Numbered from the stretch's first letter, positions 13,811 to 27,485 are shown. The stretch is DNA of 64,000 bases from Camarhynchus parvulus (GCF_901933205.1 NC_044574.1:44735609-44799608); one strand, 5' to 3'. Numbers and translations are program-made. The notes: generated by a model not told the origin, from the sequence alone.

Positions 13811-14020
13811 GAATCACAGAATCATTAAGGTTGGAAAAGACCTTCAAGATTATCAAATCCTACCTTTGACTGACTACTACCATGGCCCCTAAATGATATT
13901 GCAAAGTGCCATATTTACTCATTTTTTGAACACTTCCAGAGATGGTGAACCCACAGCCTCCCTGAGGAGCCTGTTCCAATGCTTACCACTCTTTCAGTGA
14001 CCCAGGAGTTCTGCCTAACT
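13811..14020 (-). mobile_element. CR1 LINE, short 3' end
   Basis: The left end is an almost textbook CR1 tail in reverse complement: ggaatcacagaatcattaag then gttggaaaagaccttcaag. It is followed by diverged versions of the 'cacttccagagatggtgaac', 'gcctgttccaatgctta' and 'ctctttcagtga' segments. Similarity fades near 14020, which is taken as the 5' truncation point. The copy is non-coding and dead. Its well-kept tail and eroded middle suggest moderate age. Confidence 0.95.
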
Positions 14021-16692
14021 AAAAAGGTTGAAACCAAAACTGCTGCTAGCAGTTGATACTCCTGGCAACCATGAGAGCATACTTATAAAGAATTCAACTT
14101 TTTTTTTGGAAACCTGCATAAGTTACTAATTTTTCACTGGGTCATATCTGAAACAAAAATTTATAGCTGTGTTTCCCAAGCTACTCTAGAAAAAGAGATT
14201 CTGAGAAATCCTTTTTACAAAAAAAATTAAAGAAATTGCTAATTAATTCAGTGAATATGTTGACATGCCTGGCAGGCTGTTTCACAAAGTAGGGATACAA
14301 ACACCATGACTGTGTTCTTTAAAGGTCCTTTTTTCACAGAAAAATGTATCATTAAAATACAAAGACATAACACAACCCCAAATCAACTCAGCTGATAAAT
14401 ATTAGCCTCCTTTCTTGCCTTCATGTAGAAAACAGCAAACCTTGGCTTGCTTTGCTTCATGGTTATCCAGAGACAGCCACAAATCTATCTGGACTGTTCC
14501 TTCACTCTTTCAGCTATTTGGTTTAGGCAGAAATTGGATAAAATCCAAATACCATACGTTCAAACATGTCCTGGACAACTGATTTTATATTTTGACCAGT
14601 AAAGAACAATTTTTAGTGGCAAAACTAAAGCTAAACTGTTGGATCAATAGAATAGGAATTCTTTTGCGGTGTCTATTTATAAATACATCCATATCATAGC
14701 AAAGCAGTTACGCAATTTCTATTTCTCCAATATCGGTTCACATGCTGGTGACTATTTAATGAAAATAGAATGATAAGAAGAATTGTCGCCCACTGATTGC
14801 TTCCAGTTTAAGCTTGGGGAGGAGGGTGTATAAGCCTTCACTTCACATTCTGTTCCTTCAGCTAAACATACAAGTCTTGGTCTGTAGATCTGTATCATGT
14901 TAAATATATATATAGCTTGTGAGGTGGCCATAGTGCTGGGATGTGCAAATCCAGCTTTGAAGTCTACACCTCTTCCTGTTTATAAATAGAGTCCTGAATG
15001 TTAAATACTGCTCTGAAGCAGATGGTACCTTACAAAAGAAGCCATTAAATAGCTTTAATTTTACTGTATCCATTATTGTACATGCAGGTAGAAAATGCTT
15101 GCAGATTTATGTGGATGAATGTGCAAATTATGTCTCTTCCTCACACTTTCAACAAGTCCCTAATGTTGCAAAATCTGTGTTTTCCTTAGCATAAAAAAGC
15201 TCCTCACTCTATTAGGAAGAGCATATGCCCTTTATGCCTTAAACAGAGATAGCCAGGGGCACACCTGCCAGGGTTTCTGTGGCAGGGGACAGACCCAGTA
15301 CAAAGCTGTGCTCCCTACCCCAGCTGGGAACAGGCTCTGCAGCCCCACAGTTCTAATGCAGTCCTGAGCTGCCCTGCACTATTTGCATGGCCAAGATGGA
15401 TTGTACTATTAAGACTTAAACCAGCAAAAGCTACTGAGACACAAGCAGCAAGTATCTGAAATGATCCTTATGCATCAGCTGAAAACAGACTCAGTAGAAA
15501 CACTGCAAGACTAATAAAATAACTGTTTTACAATTAAACAAATAATTGCTTAATGGGGCATGGCAAAGTTAATTCTGGAGTCCAAAGGCTCCTTGTTAGC
15601 TGGAGACTGGAAAGGCAAAGGGGCAGAGAGGTGGAGAGACTCCTGGAGCCACAGCTGACAAAACTGCAAAAGTGACTGCAAAGTCTCTGGAACCAAACTG
15701 ACAGACATAAGCTCTGGGAATCAAACCACAGGGGGATGTTAATGGTGCTTGGTCCCCAGTGAGCTACTGTAAATGAGGATGATGACTGCCAAGCATATTG
15801 TCCCATTAAAAAAGGCAGAGCACCAGAGACAGGTATTTCTAGACCAGACAGACTGGATCCCAAAGAGCTACAGAGCTGATCTACTTGTGAAGAGAGCTGG
15901 GTAAAACTATGTACTGTAATAAGAGTTTAACAACAACTGGAACAATCTTGGGAAGCTAAAGTCCTTTTCTTTCCCTGGGACATTCCACGGTATGATTGTT
16001 TTGTTCTCACTCAAAGTCTGTTTGATATATTCCACTTTCTCTCCTAGGAAATAACATTCTATTTGTGCTGTTCCTTTCCCATATATTCAAGAATTCCTGG
16101 CTTTATGCACTCAGTTAAGCTGACAGTGGTTTCTGGCACCTTCTGTGCTGCAGGTACAATTTGTTCAGTACTGTGTTGTCCTCAGACATCACTGAGCAAC
16201 ACAGCAATGCTGTGATGCCTGAATGTGTCACAGGCATGACTGACAATCCCAACCTCCCCATAAAAGCACAAGTCTAATCCTCAATTTGATAATGCACTTT
16301 TAACAAAAGAATGTATTTCGTTTGGAGTAAACCATGCAAAACTTTCTTAGTTTGAAGTATTCAACCTACTTTTAATTGCTAATTAAATGCTTGTCCCCAT
16401 TAGCCTCCCCATAGTTTCAGCAACATAATTATATCTCCATCTCTCACAGCAGTGCTCATTTGTGAAAGCCTTGCATAAAAAATGTCAACTGTATAATCAG
16501 AAAATAAAAAACATCCCGTGATAATTGAGGTGACTAGCACTGGTAACAAATATAAAAGCACAGTGAAGGTGAGTGATTCCCAAGCAAACCATAGTTTTTT
16601 AGTGGGACTACCTGGGTAAGCATTACAAATAATGGAAAATATCAGGGGAAACTGAGACTAGGTCATGAATAATTGTTTAACCAAAACAGAGC

Positions 16693-16708
16693 TAATTAAT
16701 TAATTAAA
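16693..16708. repeat. (TTAA)n / TAATTA-type low-complexity tract
   Basis: The sequence ctaattaattaattaa is a short tetranucleotide run inside an AT-rich area. It creates several overlapping TAATTA homeodomain-type motifs, but slippage of a simple repeat is enough to explain it. Confidence 0.6.
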
Positions 16709-17611
16709 AAGAACTGATTGACCTGGAAAAGACTATGCAGAGAGTAATTGCTACAGAAGCTCTGTAAACTGGAGGATATTTTGGAGTTATAGTAGGTGTG
16801 GGATGTGTAAAGATAGAATTGCTTCTACTTTATATGGAGGATGAGCAATGCACTAAAATTGCACAGGGATGTGCTGATAAGGTTCTCAAAATCAAAGACC
16901 TTTGTTCCATTATTATCAAAAACAGTCAACAGAGAACATAGTTCTGGAAAACTGCATTTCAAGCATCAGAGAACAGTCCTTGCTTTGAAATGCTACATTT
17001 TCAGTGAGACATTGAAAATGTTACATCACCAGAGTTACTCCTAATTGAGTTGGATTATAACAATAGATGACTTTGTGCACTTTAATTGGCCATAACAATC
17101 ATTAACTAGATTTGTAGCAGTTAGTGCTTTCCATGAAATGAAGATGATCAGGTCACTAATGAAGGGTTTGCCATGTGTTTGCAGCTGGGATTTTATTTGC
17201 TTTATCAGAACATTCATGATCGCACCATATGTGTTTTCCTTTATTCTAGTGACTCTGGCCGCTCTGCTAACTGAGCATTGCTTCAAATGGACTGAAGTTG
17301 GAAAAACTCTTTTTTTTGGCTTTAATTTAAAAAAACCCCCAAGCTTCTAACCTCAAAATTTTGCTGCATTAATTAAAAATATTACTGATCATTGGGTTAA
17401 ATGCTGCAAGAAGTTTTGCCATACCTGAGGAATGAGGTGACAGCAGGACATTCTCTACAGGGTGCATGAGGGATTACTTTGATTACAGTCCAAGGAAGAA
17501 CCAAATCAATCCCTCTGTCACTTTTGGTACTACTTACTTAGCACTCTTCTAGTTACCATAAGAAGTCATACAGACAAATAATAATGTAGAATTCTCAGTC
17601 CAACAGGGAAA

Positions 17612-17630
17612 GATTCCCTCATAGGGAATC
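17612..17630. repeat. Small hairpin, 8-bp arms, 3-nt loop
   Basis: GATTCCCT (17612-17619) and AGGGAATC (17623-17630) are perfect reverse complements around the loop CAT. Hairpins of this size are expected by chance. Confidence 0.6.
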
Positions 17631-19453
17631 TGTGCACTGATAGCAATGATTTACCATTATATAAATCTAGGGATTTATAAATCTAAAATGTAATTGCCAA
17701 TCTGGAGAAAATCACCAAACAAATGGCATGCCATTCCACATCAGAGCAGCACAGGGAGCACTGGTGGTTTATTCCCATGGCTACAGCATCACAGTACCTT
17801 GTTACATAGAGAGACTGCTCTGAAATTCTGGTGGACAAAAAGTTTTGTCAATGCTGTGCAACATGACCTTCAACTTTGAACAGTCTTAGAGAAGTCTGCT
17901 TACAACTGTGTTTGCAATCAAACCAATAAAGAATTGTGCTGGGCTTAATCCCTTGCCTCTGGCCTTAATTAATCTATAGTGTATAGTTACCAATCACAGC
18001 ATTGATTTTTCTCCCATGGATTTCTAGTATAATGTATCTTCAGACTCTCAGGCACAGTTTCAGATAGAATTCCACTCTGGTCTGCTCACTGGCATGCTGT
18101 TGAAATCAGGATATATAAGCCTAAGCTTGAAGAAATACAATGGTGACAGAAATGCAGTAAAAAACCTTGTATACCAAAAAAATCCTTATATACAGGATAT
18201 GTAAATTGGGCAGCAAATGAGTTATACTCACTGGTATCCATTCAATTCTTAACAGGCATGAAAATTTGATTTAAGTACATATATTCATCATTTTCTGTGT
18301 CCATGTTAAATATTGGAGCTGGGGCAATGTGCACATAATAAAGTTATCCAGAGCTGCTTTTGGAGTTTCAAGGAAGGTCATTAAAATGTACAATTCTGAG
18401 GAATTAACTTCCACATTTAAGCATGTATACTTACTAAAAATTGGCCTTCCAGGAAGTAATTACTTAAATATCTTCTGTACATCTTGCACCCAATATTTAG
18501 CTTGTAGCATACATTTTTATAGTTGGTTAGCATTTAATTTTCTGTACCTAAATTAAGGAGCAGGAAGCAGAAGCCCTATAAATGAAAAAAAAAGTTTCCC
18601 ATCAGTTTTTCTACCATTGCTCATTCTAAAGCCCACTACCTACCACTACCTGCTGCCAAGGTTAATTAAATACCTACTTCAGTTCATTTTTAAAGAGTTT
18701 GCTAACCAGCAAATTAACTTGACCTTAAAATTGGGGAAAAATATACTGCATCCACTCTAGCAGCATTGTTGTAGCACTAGAAAATGCATCCATTCCTAGT
18801 GGTTCGCCATCACAGGAAGGAATTCTGAAGTTCTTCCTGGATTAGAAGTGATGACAAAACTACTCCAGTTTATTGTAGAACTTTAATTATCATGGTATCC
18901 ACAGAAAAGTTGGTATTTAATCCTAATTTAGGGGAGCATTTGTAATCTCAGTCAGGGTTGCTCACACAAGTCTCAATTTCTGAGAAGACTTCCTTTAGAA
19001 CTGCAAATATCTGACTGTTGCTTAAGGAAAGAGTGACTTTGGCAGGACAGTCCCTCCTGCTCATCACAAATGGCAGTGTGGAGGCGAAATGAGAATACAG
19101 GTGCTGGCATGAATAAGAGTCCCATCAGATGGTAAAAGTCAAGAAAATGCCATGAAAAATTAACAGTTTTTAAATGTTATGAACATCCTACATTATGGAA
19201 AACCACAAAGTTCGGGAAAAAGGGACATAAAGGCTGCTTCACTATTCACTCTTTGCCAGTGGCCATTAGCACTTATCTAAGGAAGAAATGTGAAATTCTT
19301 TTAAATATTCAACCACTTTCCTAGCCATATTCCTAACCACCTTCCCAAGCTGAAAACTGCCCATGAAAAAAAACTCTTAATAGCCACTGACTGACCTGTC
19401 TCCCACAGAAATTCAAGACTTTGGCATTCTTAGTTCTTTGTCTTCATAACACC

Positions 19454-19493
19454 ATGGATTAACACTGTGCTGCATGAATTAACACTGTGCTGC
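19454..19493. repeat. Tandem duplication, 20-bp unit, two copies
   Basis: Units at 19454-19473 and 19474-19493 differ at one base (atgGattaacac versus atgAattaacac) and both end in tgtgctgc. Exact adjacency and near identity indicate a local tandem duplication. Confidence 0.85.
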
Positions 19494-22400
19494 CTGCACA
19501 ACTCCCTCCTTTTTGTTTATTTTGAAGTCACATCATAGCACGAGTGTTGAAGAAGCCTTAAACTGTAAGAAATAGTGAGTAATCACTGCCTACATGCTTT
19601 CTCTGAACCATGTATCATTTTACAGGCCTGTGTCATACCTCCCTTAGTCACCTCTTTTTCATAATAAAGGCAACCATGCCACAACTGTTAATGAAGTTGG
19701 TTTTCCCCTTTTCCCCCGTCACGTCAATATATTTCCAACTGAAAGAAAATTTCCAACAGAATAGAGATAACGCTTGTAAATGCAAGCCAGGCTCCTGCCC
19801 TACCCAGCTCCTTGCAAAATAATATGATACTTCTATGCTATCTTCCAGATAAATCATAACTTCCATAACACTCCCTAAATAACCTCATTAATCCTTTAGA
19901 TATGGGAATTGAAGCAAGACGTGTCTGTCTTTTCATCAAGGCCTAGAAAAGTCAAAGAAGACTGTGTGCAATTCCTGTGTGAGCCAGGTGTGCACAATCT
20001 CATTTACAGCAGGGCCGTAATTACAGAAGCATCTGTGATCAAGGAATTCGTCTTGCAAAGCATCTGAGTGCACTGGTCTGTCTCATGGTCTGCATCAAAG
20101 AGCAGTCAGTCATTGCAGTTGGGAGAAGGATGACTGCTAAATTTTAACACTAAATTTATATAAGTAAAGTAATAGTAGTTTATGTTTCTATATATATTTC
20201 AAGAGAGATTGTGAAATACTGCTACAAAGAGCTCCATACCCCAGAGCTGCCTAACTCCTACTAGAGCCAGCAAGATCTATGCAGGAAAACCACCATCACA
20301 GCAAGGAAAGCTGTACATGAACACTTTTAAAATCTTTGTCTTCAGGCCATTATAACCTCTCAGTAATAGGAGATAATAATTGTCATCATTTCTTAATTAC
20401 GTTCTGGAACTTCACTCAGTCCCTGATTCTTAACATCTCTGTCTCCCTGTTCTTTCTAATTTGATGCTACCTTGTCCCAAAAATATCAGCCTTTGTATAA
20501 ATAGACTAAAATCTCCCTCTCTCCTATTGGAACCAGATATTTCCTGGCCTCCAGGTGCACGAGGGCACAGAGTGCATGTTGAGACGCACACCCTCTTCCC
20601 AGCCCTTTGCACCCTGACTCCCTGCAGAGCAAACTTAGTGCAGTTGGCAGGCAGGGGCTGAAAGGAGCTTGGTGACAGAGGCAGGACTGCAAGGTGTGTC
20701 ATGGAAGCTGCCCTGCTCCAACACAGCCAGAAACAGGCAGGGCTAGCAGAACTGAAAGGATGTGGTCAAATCTTGAGAGATAATGAGCTGGATTTTTCCC
20801 TCTCCAAATTGTGAATAATTATTTTCCTTTTTTTTATTGGAAGATGCACAATTACTATAAACAGGCATTGAATAGCAATGTAACATAAGGCATCTTCTAA
20901 TTTTTTGGTTTTTGCCTTGTCTTATAAAAAATGTTAAATCCTTTGGGACAATTTCTGGCGTGTTATAGACTCAGATTCCATGATCAGCTGAGAAAAAGTT
21001 ATGTAAAAAATGGTATGATTCTATTCTTTGTTAATAAGCAATTTCATAAGAAACAAACATGATTTATTTTTATATTCTTTAGAATTTAAGTTCATACATT
21101 GCATAAACCTAAGAGCAGTACTAATGGTGTTTTCATGCCTCACCAGTATTCCAGAGTACACTGGAATTCCTGTTCTACTTCCTAAAACCATTCTAAGATC
21201 TTGATGTGAACATTTTGTTGAAAACCATGATTAGTAAACCAAATGTTGACCTGACAAGAGTGGAACTTGGGTTCTTCAGATCAGACTTAGAGTGGTACAT
21301 TTTCAGTCAAGTATTCTCAAAAGGTGAGTACTGGAAGTATTTTACCTGGGTTTCTAATGTTTCCTGTGTAAATACTTGTTATGGATAGGAAGAGCTCAGC
21401 AAAGAGCTCCAGGGAACAGAGCCCCACTGCATTTTTTCACAATAAGTTTAGCACCTAAATACTTAGAAGAATGTGACACTTTTCCAGAGAAAACACACAC
21501 AAGTGAGTTGTTGAGAGTGATGAGATGAAAAACATTGGAAATTTTATTTGAAGATTTAAATGAATTGGTTCATTTTATCAACGTTTTCTGCTCAATCAAT
21601 GCATTGTATCATCAGGCTGGGCATCAGAATGGACTTGAGTGTAGTATTGATCCATACTTTCCTGGTGGTTTACACTGTTGTAATCCAGATGGGTAGCTAG
21701 GGGAGTAATTTTTCAATCAAATCTCTGCTGAATCTAGTTCTGTGCCAGAACAAATCAGGCTAACTTTCAAACATCCTGTTGGTTAATTATGAGGAAAAAA
21801 TAATTCTGCCAGGGAAATCAAAATTAAAGCCTTCTGACATTGTGCACACCATTGTAAGTCTTGGAATAAGGTTTGTGCCTGTGCATGGGCACTCACTGCT
21901 TCTTGTATTGATGGGGCAAGTAAATTTCATTAGGTTTTTGAATTTTAGTAGCTTGTGAAGTGCCTTACAGTTCTTTGGGATGCCTGAGACTCTAGCAAAG
22001 CACTGGCAGCTTAATCAGCTGTCATGTTACAGGTCTTTGCTAAGTCTATCATGAAAATGTGCCCATAAAAACACTGGGTCATACTATGTAGGAGATTTCT
22101 TATAATCACCTTTATGCCTAATCTAAAATTGCATTTCCATTTTCATTGAAGTCAAAAGGTTTCACTGTATTTTATATGATAGGCCTGAAGTCTGTAAGCA
22201 GATTTTTCTCCTATGCTTGTAAGAGGTGCATTAGGCCAATTTTGTACTGAAAATGTGTGCTTACTCTGAATGTTACTGAAAGATTAAACCATGCATGATT
22301 AGAACAGTGAAGCAGAAAAACTGTGTGACTATTCTAGGGAAATTTCAACATAAATAGGCAATACACAATAGCAGTATAAGTGAGGTTATTTATAGATGGA

Positions 22401-23138
22401 TGTTGTGATATGTAGATAGGCTGTGATGAGACAGTAATAGAACAAATTCTCAGTTCAACATATTTGATAAAATTGTTCATACTCTCTATTTTCAATGGAA
22501 AACTTTCCACTCCCTCTTCAGAGCATTTCTTTACTGTATTTTCTTTTGTATTAGTACTGATCTACATCTTCAGTTGCTTTTAAATGCACAAAATTAGAGA
22601 GTTTTATTAGATTAGACAGCTCTTTTTTTTTCTTTCCTGCATAGAGTGCCCTCTGTTTCCAAACCTGTGGTTTTTGGTTTTGGTTTTTTGGTTGGTTTCC
22701 TTGCCCCCCCACCACCCTGGAGGATGGAGATTTCCAAACAGAAACTTATAGGGAGAGAAAGAAACCTTTCCATGCCACAGCACTGATATAGCCCTGCATT
22801 CCATTTTTTTTTTTAACATTCACTAATAGAGTTGCTTCTCTGACAATCTTTACTTTTTCTGATTGCATTACCTCTAAATATGAACATTGAAAACATAAGT
22901 AAAAGGTGCCTAACATACAAAGGTTGGCTTAAAAACAAGATAGTTCTTCAATTTTGAAGGGGTTTTTTTAATATTTGTTTTGGACCTAAAACCTTTGATG
23001 TTTATATTTTTTTACAACCATAATAAGCAGAAACATGACTTCATTTTCATAAATAAAAAATGAGACTTCCAGTTAATTATACAGCTACACAGATGCAACA
23101 GGCTTGTAGGTGAAATGAAGGCTTTGGGGAAAGGAAGT

Positions 23139-23152
23139 AAAAAAAAAAAAAA
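23139..23152 (+). repeat. Poly(A) run
   Basis: Fourteen consecutive A residues. The sequence before it has no sign of a retrocopied gene that would explain the run as a poly(A) tail, so I treat it as a simple repeat. Confidence 0.8.
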
Positions 23153-24559
23153 GGTGTGTGTTATGATGACTGGATTGTTTCTGAGAGCTGCAAAGCAGGG
23201 GAGGGGGAGAGACAAGGAGGGGTGATGGGGGAAGAAGAAATAAGAAAGGGAAAATTCATAACAGGGCATTGAAGACTAATGAGTAGAAATGTATAAGATG
23301 TGTGTTTTCATATTCTGAGTTGTTGATACATTTCGGTGATTACAGAGTTATTGATGGCACCTCCAGATTTTTGGCACTATTGGCAGTGAGAGTGTTTTCC
23401 TAAATTTTTTATCCTATTTTGCTAGATATTATTCTTGTTATTCAAGTGAGCAAGCCCAGCCTTTTAAAAATGTAAGCTGGATAAAGGATCACTTGGGCTT
23501 TTTTGTGAATCTCTGTGAGAAGCAGCTGTACTTAGCTACTCTGGGGTATTTTGATACCATACAGGCAAGATGGCACATTAGTTCTAGTAGTGTTAGATGA
23601 TCCTTGCTAAGAAAAGTTCCATATGACAAAAATGAAACCATGAACTTTTTTTAACAACATGACACAATTCTTCAAGTTGTAGAAATAGTTCTGTTCTGTG
23701 GCTTTGGGTTTTATTTTTTCCCCTACTGTTTGTTTAGTCCTAGATTATTTTTACGCTAAGAAACCACAGAAGGCTACGTAGAATCTGTTGCATTTGTGGT
23801 GTCTGGGCTAAAAGCATTCATCTATAAATATCAGAGGATTATGGGTTATAGTAGGCAAGTTTCAGAGCTGCTTAAAGTTAAATAAATATTTTGCATTTGT
23901 TTACTAAAATAACATAACAAACAAGACCATATCAACTTCCTTGAACTTATAGTCAATTGAAACTAAACTTTATATACATATGTAACAGTTTGGGTTAAAT
24001 CTCTAAGATCATATACTTTGTATAGTGCTGGAATTGGGTTGTATTTAATTCCATGTAATTTTTAGAGCTAAACATAGAGATTTTAGAAGAGGCTGATTTG
24101 AAAGTACTGGAGAATGACGTTGTCTGGTGGGCACAACACCAGTTGCACAGACAGCATCTGTGGAAGATCCATGGCCAGACTAAGACTGAAAGTTTTCCAT
24201 CAGCCCCTCTTGCTGAAGCTGACAATAAGGCATCCACAATAGCAGCGCTAATGGGTTTTATGCATGCAGTTTTCTGTGGAAGTTCACTCATTTTCTGACA
24301 TTTCCTAAAAAGCCAAAACAAATTAATATGTGGAGCATGCTTCTGGAATTTTGTTCCCAGTCTCCTTATCATGACTCCCACTGTCTGCATTTTTCTCAGA
24401 CTTCTTTAAAAGGCTGACTGAAGAGTCCTCAAAGGTAAACCCAGCATGATTTCCACATGGCAAGAAAGTTAGAGGAGCCCTCCTCCACAGAGGGGAGTGG
24501 GGTGAGCTTCCATGGCAGACTGAATCAAATGCACGCCAATCACCTCAAGATTTCTGCGG

Positions 24560-24601
24560 CAGCAGCAGCAGCAGCAGCACCAGCAGCAGCAGCACCAGCA
24601 C
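24560..24601 (+). repeat. Interrupted CAG/CTG microsatellite
   Basis: Fourteen triplets in perfect register: CAG x6, CAC, CAG x4, CAC, CAG, CAC. The regular CAC interruptions suggest stabilisation or an origin by duplication of a CAG-CAC block. I find no open frame of meaningful length carrying it, so I do not call a polyglutamine, polyalanine or polyserine coding exon. Confidence 0.95.
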
Positions 24602-27059
24602 CTGCTTTGGCTTTTCCCCTCACTGACCTTTGCTAAGCCTTTTTCTGCTCTGTGCAGGCAGAAGTCACCTGATGAACTTCTCCTAAAATTACACTCAGAT
24701 TTCCTTCACAGTGCAGAAGTTAAAAGCCTGTTCTTATTTACAGCAAGAGTTCACAAAGATTATACACTAGCTCAGTAATTCTCATCCAGGCACATTCAGC
24801 CCACATATGCAAGAGGAAAAATGTAAGCACAGTGGTTTTGTTGTGGATGTGGAAAGGGAGAATGAGATTCATTGTTAATGAACATCTTTCTTAAAAGACA
24901 TCTGGCATCAGAATGACAAATTGACATAGAAGGGGAGGGTGGTTGCTCCTCATGCTTCCTCAGTCTACATGTGCCTCTATCATATGATCATTTCTCTCAT
25001 TTATTGAAAAAAAACAGCTACATTGGCTTTTTAAAATATTTTCTCAAAGACTATCTTTGCAAAAGTCAAGAGTAAACTCAATATTTAAATCTCTTGGATG
25101 TGGTGAGAATGTTATCATACGGAAACTAGAAACCAAAATGCTTACGGGGTGACCAATGAAAGGATGAAATGAAATTCTAAAATCCCTAAGTCCATGGGAA
25201 ATACAATTTTCTCTGGAACTTTCAGGTTATTTACAATGACATTTCCCCAGAATTTTTGCCACTTTCTGTGATAAAAGCTAAAGAATGGGTTTTGCATCTC
25301 TCTTCCTCTCCAAAGGGCTTCATTCCAGAAATTCTCTTACCAGCTTCACCCATTGCCTCCCTTCCTATTAGAAAGAGAAATAGAAATTTTAAATTGCTTA
25401 TACAGCCATAACCCTCCATGATTATGATCTATAGCTCTTTCTCTTTTTAATTATTTCCCACCTGATCCATTTATTTGAATTAATTTCAACTCCTGAATAT
25501 TATCCACTTAAGAAACTCAACCTGTTCTCTTGGTTTTCATTTCACCCTAATGCTCCAAACTTAGTGTTAGTCATTTTGCTGCAGGGATTAGATGTCCTAA
25601 TACATCTCCATGGTATTTTTGGACTCTTTTTCTTAGACCACCACCTCAGCCTAGTTTAAGTGCAGTGGAGTACTGGACTTCCTATTTATACTCTAGATGC
25701 ATCAGATTAATTTTGTGGGTACTTCCCAGATAACAAAAGGTTAACATTTCCCAAATATTACCAAAGCTAGAATGCCTCTACAGAAAACAATAGAAGCAAA
25801 GTCAAAAGTAAGATTCTGGAACTTGTTTAAAACCACACACACAAACATACGCTCATATGTCCCTTGCTGACATATGTGTGTATGCACTACAAAATGAGTA
25901 ATTTCAGTGTTTTTCATTTATATGTCTTGTCTGATGTCACATGCCTCACAATTTTTCCTGTGTTATACTTTGCAATTTGTCTTATGTTTGTGAAGATGCC
26001 ACATTGTAGGAGGTGTAAAAAAGTAACTAAGGCAAAAGGGCTCCAAAAAAATGGTGAATCAACCAACAAACAAAAATAAACCAGGCAACTGAACCAAAAA
26101 TCTACTTTATTCCATCTTTGTTTACTTTCCCACTGCCTCCTTTCAAACCACAGGCTGTGCTCCAGCTCTGAGAATGTTTCCAAAACTCTGAATTCTCAAA
26201 GCATGAGCACGATTTGAAAGGGACTGGTACGTGGGGGTAATCACACAGCCCATCTCCAGGGCGAACCAGCAGAACACAGTGGTGCACAGCATGGCTTTGT
26301 TATCCTTGGCTCCAAGTGTGCCAGGTTTACCTTTAACAGCTATTGACTTTGCATCAGCATTACTGCCCTGCAAGCTTGTGCATACGCGATGCACATGCAG
26401 GAACGGATGTGGGACTCAAAACCTCGAGAGATGGACACTCAGCTGGGACTGAAAGGCCATCCCACACAGCCACAGGATGCATTCAGCAGCATGATCCCTG
26501 CACAGGAGGCACATGGAATGTTCATCTCTGGCAACCCTGGCCAGCTGCCCCCTGTGTGGTGGGATGAACACAGCTCCAGCATGTGTTCCTCACTGTCTGC
26601 TTTCAAGATTGACCTTTCACATTATTGCAATTCATTGCTTGATGTTGAGACCATATCTTTGGGCACCTGATACACATTTGTCATCAGGCTTTTTAATAGG
26701 AAAAGATGAATCATCAGACCCTAAAACAACTGTTTCTTTAAAACATGCCCAAACTGGGCTCTTCTGTGTTGGTGGCTGGCTTGCATTTGCAAAAGCCTGT
26801 GACTCCCTCCCTCATTTTATGAGCAAAGCACAAGACACTGAGTGTGCCACATAGCAATGGTTCAGGCTCATTGAGAGCTTTCAGGATAGATAGATTTCTA
26901 ACTTCCCTTTGTCAAAAAGCATCAATATGTGCAACATAATGGGTATATAATGAGGAGAACCTAGTAGGAGCAGAAAGCTTGTATAACCCCTTCATTTAGC
27001 ATTCCTGCTGCAGTTATGGGCTGACTATCTCCAGTTGTGATACTGACAACTTAAGGAGG
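24602..27059. other. Unique DNA with an ORF-dense GC-richer block
   Basis: No gene is recognised. Between 26100 and 26860 there are about five overlapping open frames of 60-113 codons on both strands in a locally GC-richer block. I cannot identify any product. On the minus strand a frame runs to a stop beside an AATAAA-type signal near 26107-26113, which could be the end of a transcript or chance. Confidence 0.45.
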
Positions 27060-27440
27060 ATATTGCAAATGATGAAAAAAATTTAGAGAAGAGCCATGAG
27101 AATTCTTAAAGGATTACAAAATGTCCTGCATCAGTGAAGAACTAAAAGCTTGGTCTATTTAGCTTACATTGGAAAAGGTTAAGAAGAAATTTAACCTCTT
27201 TCTGTGAGTAATAACATGAGGAGTAAAAGGCCATTTGGATTAGCAGACACAAATGTAATGGGAGAAAAGGGGCAGATGGACTGGTCTAGATGGGAAATGA
27301 AGTTGTCTTTCTGCAGGTGATGATAACTAAGAACCAGAACAAATTGTCAAGGGCTGTAGTGAATTCTCCATGGCTGGTAGTTTTTGAAGAAGGAGCTGAG
27401 GAGAAGTGTTTTGGAGGGAAGATGAGCTGGGATCTCTGTG
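27060..27440 (+). mobile_element. Ancient CR1-type LINE fragment
   Basis: The segment follows, in order, the sequence of an old amniote CR1 family around the end of ORF2 and the start of its 3' region: gagaagagccatgagaattc, cttaaaggattacaaaatgt, gcttggtctatttagctta, a 'ggaaaaggttaagaagaaat' stretch, then 'gtgaattctccatggctgg'. Divergence and small gaps are spread throughout, and the frame is destroyed. The 3' end is not seen. The solo LTR inserted about 45 bases further on. Confidence 0.75.
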
Positions 27441-27475
27441 ACAGCTTATAAAAATGTTGTTATCTATGGAATGCT

Positions 27476-27485
27476 ATATTTTCTC
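27476..27485. repeat. Target-site duplication, left copy
   Basis: The sequence atattttctc lies directly left of the LTR terminus at 27486. It matches atatttactc at 28105-28114 at nine of ten positions. If the LTR edge is instead placed at 27482, the duplication is a perfect 6-bp atattt, the length typical of betaretrovirus-like (ERVK) insertions. Either reading supports a genuine integration event. Confidence 0.7.

Larger units (their letters stand above)
14021..24559. other. Long stretch of unique DNA
   Basis: About 10.5 kb without a gene, RNA gene or confident interspersed repeat. The longest frames are 15534-15863 (-, 109 codons) and 23995-24390 (-, 131 codons), and neither is recognised. 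GC-richer patches lie at 15240-15380 and 20530-20760. The stretches 16270-16560 and 17040-17330 look like possible conserved noncoding sequence. Small hairpins, a 20-bp duplication and a homopolymer A run are listed separately. A G/T-rich low-complexity tract lies at about 22665-22705. Confidence 0.5.

Noticed and set aside
23139..23152. Poly(A) run as the tail of a processed pseudogene
   Set aside because: No gene-like sequence or target duplication accompanies it.
23995..24390. 131-codon minus-strand frame
   Set aside because: No similarity recognised and no splice or promoter context; chance length.
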